60,000 nt of DNA from Symsagittifera roscoffensis (Eukaryota; Xenacoelomorpha; Acoela; Convolutidae). The notes under the pieces were generated by a model, which did not search any database, was not told the origin of the DNA, and saw only the letters and a list, made by a program, of their open reading frames with translations. Location of the stretch: assembly GCF_963678635.1 (NCBI RefSeq), contig NC_087067.1:13618844-13678843 (forward strand). The letters are read 5' to 3'. Positions 54,901-60,000 of the stretch are shown one piece after another. The position numbers and the translations under genes were made by a program. The number at the start of each line of letters is the position of its first letter. Within the stretch, counting starts at the first letter, position 1.

Positions 54901-57640
54901 GAAGAAGTTGCTGAAGAAGAAAAATTGTCCGGGGAGTGTGGAGAGTGGGATGAAGATTCGGAGAAGAGCAGCGATGACCAAGATAGTCTATGCATGATAC
55001 TGGCGGAAGAGAAGATGAGACACCGCGACAGGGAGCTACAGACGGATCCTTCCTCAGGAACGTACAACTTGGATCAGCAAGAAGTGCGGGGACGTGAAGA
55101 ACTTGAGAAAATTGCAGTGTCGAGGAAACCATTTAGGGAGCTATCGTGCATCTCAAATATCAGAACAAATCTGGTGCCAGAAGATGACAGGAAGATCATA
55201 AGGAGGATAGTATGCGTAAAGCTGAAGGATGACATCCACAACCCTGGAGAAATGAATGGTCAGATAATGTCACTAAAAGAACACGTCAAGGCAAGATATA
55301 GGCTGTCGGATCTAATACAAGATTGAATGACAAGATGACAAGTAACCTCTCCACATGGATCCGGACGGGGTCCAACGAGAAGGGGGACCTAGAGGAAGAC
55401 AGCTACAAGATCCTAAGCCAGTTCTACAAAGACAGAAAAGATTTACTTTATCACACAGCTGATGGGGCGGTGGCATGCAAGAGAAAAGATGAGGAGAAGA
55501 TATTACACAAGCATAACCTCATCATTCTGCCACAATTGTATCAGACGGATGTGTTATTCAGATCGCATGATCAAATGGGGCACCAGGGGATAGACAAGGT
55601 GCAACAAAGATTACTTCATAGGTTTGACTGGCCAGGATTAAGGAAAGCCTGTGAGAGATGTGTGAATGCATGCCTGGCATGCCTGCAAGTCAAAGACCCA
55701 AGGAAGATGAAGTTCCCACTCAAGTTTGTTGAAAGCTCGGAATTTAACGAGGTTGTGCAGATAGACCATCAGAAGATCTGTATGACAGAATCGGGATATG
55801 ACCAGATACTGGTCATAATAGATCATTTCACAAAATTAGCAGAAGCGGTGCCCTGTCAGACAGCCTCGGCAGAAGAGACTTGTGACCACCTGATAACACA
55901 TTGGATTTCACGGTATGGTTGTCCCATGACATTTCAGTCGGACAACGGCAAAGCCTTCGTGGGGGACCTGACAAAAGAATCGATGAAGAAGTCACACATT
56001 GCTCAAGCGCACTCCACGATCTACCATCCCCAAACCAACGGGTTAGTGGAGAGACCGAATAGAACATTGGTAAACATGCTGAGGGTATACTGCTCAAGAT
56101 ATATGACAGACTGGGACAAATATCTGCCGCAAGTGGTAGGGGCATACAACAGTACGCAACACTCAACAACAGGAATAAGTCCCTTCATGATGTTGACGAG
56201 CAGGGAAAGAGCGATGCCTCTAACATTCTTTTACCCAGAATACGAAGGGAAAAAGACATCGCCTCAAGCTTATGTGAAAGAAGCAGTTAAGAGACAGCAG
56301 GAACTAATCGAGCTCTGCAGGGGAACACAGCGCAAGCACAAATGAGAGAGCGGAGAAAGTATGATGAGAAAATACTGCAGGTGAAATCATATGCAGTGGG
56401 CCAATACGTCTGGGTCTTCCAGAATGTTATACCTCCCAAAGGGACAAAGAAACTACTTAAGAAATGGAGAGGACCGTTCATGATAACGGAAGTGCACCAG
56501 CAAGGACGGTTTTACCGCTTGAGTACGGGGCGAGCAGCGCATTATGAAAACTTGAAACCTCATGTCCCATCCCCAGAAGACTGGTGCGTACCACAGAATA
56601 TGGAGGGACTCGAGTACCTATTGGTGGAACCAGCTTGCGAGGTGAACGAAAAGGGCACCAGAGGGACAAATGATGGCAACGAGGACTTGAGTTTGGATGA
56701 TAATGAAAAGATAGAAGCGGACTCAGAGGCGGAATCTTTTGTGGAAGAAGACTGGAACGATCCGGAGCAGGACGAGGTGTCAAAATGGACGGAACCAGAC
56801 TTGCCGATAACAGCAGGAACCAGGAGTGGTAATAGTAAACGGACAGGCATGAGGTACAATAGGTGCGGGGATGACTTCTTGATTGACAAGATACGGCCTG
56901 ATGAATTGGGCGATGAGTTACTGAGTGTGGGAGAATTGGAAGCAGACGATGAATGGCAAATCATCAACGACAGCGAATACTACCCGAAGGAAGACTACTC
57001 CACACCAGAACAAGAAACAGATCTGGAGCAGAGCGAGATAGAGAGGAGGGAGAACACAAACTTGAGAATACTAGAGTGGATGTGTGATGTCAAGAGCAAA
57101 AGAGATGAAGGGCAAAGCATCCAACAGGTCGACGTGTCAGCAGAACAACACGTGAGAACGGAAGATCCCCTCTTCGGTTGGACGGCAACCGACAGGCCGC
57201 TCGAAATACCACCAGATTATTTAGACCCAGCATCATCGACGGGGACGTCAATAAATATTTTTGTCCGCGGAGTGGGGGTAGGACTTACCCATACCAAAAA
57301 TTTGATGATAAAGAAACTCAGGGAAGTAAGAGAGACCAACGGGCTAGAACTGGACGAGGAAAAGGCCGAGCCTACCGTAGGACGAAATTTCAAAACGAAA
57401 TTTGAAATACCCAATGAATACTCGGAGAACATTCTGATAACGGACAGCGACTTCATTCTGTCAGACAGGACTAGCGCGATTGGTATAACGGCGGACATGA
57501 GCTTCAAATCGAGACTAGAGGCCGACTTCAAGAGAGAATATCAGAACGTGGAGTTTTTTTTCAGACAGAGACCGGGGCTAGGAGGAATGGCTGCGCTTCC
57601 CCCATCAGTGGCACAAGTCACAACTGAATTATTTCATTAA
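51961..57640 (+). pseudogene. pol: pro-pol of element C, broken and 3'-truncated
   Basis: Protease LDTGA near 52055 and ILGRDYI near 52275, separated by a frameshift at 52225. Protease tail and RT N-terminus then share one frame (52226-53347), which shows that pro and pol were continuous. RT breaks near 53335 (one base lost) and around 53480; the YVDD box reads NVDD. RNase H, acidic linker (PPT-like decamers at 54879 and 54927) and integrase (QSDNG near 55937, LVER near 56044) are recognisable, with breaks near 55320 and 56335. Homology with A and B ends at 57624, so the macro-like domain lacks its C-terminal half. Confidence 0.9.
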
Positions 57641-57974
57641 AACAAATGGAGGGATAAGGTTTTAGCTACAATAATGGGGGGGTTTAGGTAAGGAACATAA
57701 CACCTTAGTCTAAAAAGTGGATTTTACTTTCAGATTGATTTGTTAAATCGAGTTGACGACCCAGACACACTCATTGGAAAGAGAAAAGAAGGTCTTGAAC
57801 AAAGTTCACGATCAGCAACATTTGAAAGAGATATTTCTCAAGTACTCAAGTTGGTACGGTAATACTCAAGTTGGTACGGTAATACTCAAATTTGTTGGTA
57901 CGGTAATACTCAAGTTGGTTGGTACGGTAATACTCAAGTTGGTTAGTGCGCGGGATAATCTAGAAATTGTAAAA
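57641..57974 (+). other. pol-ORF2 interval of element C
   Basis: Shortened by the deletion at 57624. It keeps the acceptor-like TTTTACTTTCAG ending at 57733 and the tandem boxes at 57836-57950. Confidence 0.6.
57836..57950 (+). repeat. Tandem boxes with CTCAAG core upstream of ORF2 in element C
   Basis: About five copies of a 19- to 27-bp unit, ACTCAAGTTGGTACGGTAAT with variable extra TTGG, before ATG 57975. Confidence 0.78.
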
Positions 57975-60000
57975 ATGGCAGATCGATTTTGGAAATCCAT
58001 GCCTGCGGCGCTAAAGAGGCCTACGCTCGATGAATTGTACAGACGCTTGAGGGACCTGGACTACACCCAAGTGGACGAGAGGATGGCACGTTGAACGCCA
58101 TCCTGCAATCAGAAGAGCAAGGTGAATGCAGGGAGTCCGCGACCGAAGCTGTCTTGATGGTCGGCTACACCACAGAAGGCATATCCAATCAAGAACAGAC
58201 CAGGTGGCTGTCCTGGAATGTGGATGGAGGGGTGAGAGGATTCGACTTGGCAAGGAAATCCGGCTTGATCAACAACACTGAGTACGGCGCGGGAGAGTTC
58301 CCATTACCGACCAGACCATCGGCAAGATCCGCGGGCCAACCCACAAGCAAGCCACCTTCTATGACGCGAGCACAGCAAACGGAAGAGACGTATCCGGACC
58401 TCAGCAACCTGAAGAGGGAACTTGAGAGGGCGCATAGGGAGAAGAATAAAGCGAATCTTGACCGGGATAGCGCGAATCTTGACCGAGAAATAAAGCGAAT
58501 CTGGAGAGTGACCAGGCGATCCTTGAGAGGGACCAGGCGCGGCATGACCTTGATATGTTGAGAGCAGAGTATCAGCAAGAACAGAGGGTGCGAGAGAACG
58601 CGTCGAATTGCGAGCAGTTGAAGTCGGAACTTGAGAAGATCCAGCGGCGACAACGAAAACTCGACAGGCAAATGGAAAAGGGAACCAGGACTACGGAGCG
58701 AGCTGTTGCAGGCTCAAGGCCGGAGTCGCATATGGAGGTGTGTGAGGCTCCCAGGTCGAAGGGACGATTCAACTTACACCGCGCGGCTCAAGAACACAAA
58801 AACGAGGGACTGGAATTGTGGATACCAACCGAATCAGTGTCCTCCCTGCGCAGTTTGGGGACGCAACCGATACGCCCATTGATGGACGTGGGACTGCCGG
58901 GATATACCCCGAGCTCAACCCCGAGCAGCAGTCAGGTGAGCGGGAGCTCGTCGCGTCTTAAGGAATTAAATGAGAGGCTACAGCTAAGAAATCGTGAAAG
59001 TCCAGCTAGAGTGGAGGTACCCCCGACTTGGAGGAGTGTCGTTCCCGTCAGATTGCTGGACGTAGCCGACTAAATGGAGCGATCCTTCCCGGAGGATGCG
59101 TCCTCAGACGGAATCCATTTCGACAGACCTAGGGGTGTGGAGTGGTTGAACGACGTTTTCCAGAGGCACATAAGTGAGTTGGAGTCAGACCTGCTTGAAA
59201 CGGCCCAATTCACATTCGGTCCACCCCCAAATCCCCCTTTCCTTGCCACAAGACCCCTGTCCAGTCGCCTGGGAGCAAGAGTCGACTCAAGAGACAGCTC
59301 GAGGAGCAGCCGGACTAGATAACCGGGTTCCACGCCAATGGAAGCCGAGGAAGCGGAGTCATCAACGCCCCAAAATTCCATGACGCGAGCACAGCAAACG
59401 GAATAGACGTATCCGGACCTCAGCAACCTGAAGAGGGAACTTGAGAGGGCGCATAGGGAGAAGAATAAAGCCAATCTTGACCGGGATAGCGCGAAACTCG
59501 AGAGAAATCAAGCGAATCTGGAGAGGGACCAGGCGATCCTTGAGAAGGACCAGGCGCGGCGTGACCTTGATATGTTGAGAGCAGAGTATCAGCAAGAACA
59601 GAGGGTGCGAGAGAACGCGGCGAATTGCGAGCAGTTGAAGTCGGAACTTGAGAAGATCCAGCGGCGACAACGAAAGCTCGACAGGCAAATGGAAAAGGGA
59701 ACCAGAACTACGGAGCGAGCTGTTGCAGGCTCAAGGCCGGAGTCGCATATGGAGGTGGATGAGGCTCCCAGGTCGAAAGGACGATTCAATTTACACCGCG
59801 CGGCTCAAAAACACATAAACGAGGGACTGGAAGTGTGGATACCAACCGAATCAGCGTCCTCCCTGCGCAGTTTGGAGACGCAACCGATACGCCCATTGAT
59901 GGACGTGACACTGCCGGGATATACCCCGAGCTCGACCCCGAGCAGCATTCAGGTGAGCGGGAGCTCGTCGCGTCTTAAGGAAATAAATGAGAGGCTACAG
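57975..60000 (+). pseudogene. ORF2 of element C, deleted and partly duplicated, 3' partial
   Basis: ATG 57975 opens MADRFWKSMP. A frameshift near 58088 and one near 58490 break the N-terminal part. At about 59036 a deletion removes the GDSL and GTND blocks and rejoins near DGIHFD (59110). From 59379 the sequence returns to a segment already seen at 58358, so the coiled-coil region is present twice (58358-58995 and 59379-60000). It is certainly inactive here. Confidence 0.85.

Larger units (their letters stand above)
47586..60000 (+). mobile_element. Element C: third copy, 5'-truncated, decayed, running off the window
   Basis: Similarity with element B begins abruptly at 47586 (B 29024), inside the leader, so LTR and PBS are missing. 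The order then follows B: minisatellite, upstream ORF, gag, pro-pol, tandem boxes, ORF2. Pol loses its macro-like tail at 57624. ORF2 lacks the first SGNH block and is partly duplicated. The copy continues past the window edge. Confidence 0.9.

Overview
The window is eukaryotic, repeat-only DNA: I see no host gene. It is a cluster of very large Ty3/gypsy-type LTR retrotransposons plus one LINE fragment. A PHD-finger non-LTR retrotransposon, CCHC Gag proteins and AT-rich non-coding stretches fit an invertebrate animal, possibly an arthropod. The species cannot be fixed from this sequence, and the host assignment is inference.

Layout. (A) 1-15445, plus strand: the 3' two thirds of element A, the best preserved copy. 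It has an open pol (1-4707), a second gene ORF2 (5216-9508, two frameshifts), an intact third gene ORF3 (9498-14099), a polypurine tract and a 916-bp 3' LTR. (L) 15446-16493, minus: a LINE fragment (PHD finger, then the start of a reverse transcriptase) that runs up to A's LTR, followed by non-coding DNA to 17080. (D) 17081-27129, minus: a 10-kb element with near-identical LTRs that has gag but no protease, reverse transcriptase or integrase. Its gag frame runs directly into the C-terminal half of ORF3. (B) 27130-47292, plus: an almost full-length, decayed copy of the A family with a truncated 5' LTR, primer binding site, minisatellite leader, gag-pro-pol, ORF2, ORF3 and 3' LTR. (C) about 47586-60000, plus: a third copy without a 5' LTR, decayed, with an internal duplication in ORF2, running off the window.

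Combining A and B, the complete element would be about 23 kb: LTR, PBS, long repetitive leader, short upstream ORF, one gag-pro-pol frame of about 2,850 codons, ORF2, ORF3, PPT, LTR. Pol ends not in a chromodomain but in a domain that reads like a TARG1/OARD1-type macrodomain. ORF2 carries a complete SGNH/GDSL hydrolase signature and a second, degenerate SGNH-like block. ORF3 is unrecognised. It lacks an obvious signal peptide or membrane anchor, so it does not look like env, and it ends in a SUMO-interacting-like motif. D keeps only gag and the ORF3 C-terminal part, which suggests these two parts suffice for mobilisation in trans.

Nucleotide-level signals lie over the coding content. The PPT decamer recurs three times inside pol in all three plus-strand copies, once in a different reading frame. 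CTTGAG and its complement are many-fold over-represented in A, B and C but not in D. Each leader carries its own minisatellite. A 3' splice-site-like sequence and tandem CTYRAG boxes precede ORF2 in all three copies. All of this was read by eye; no alignment or database search was run.
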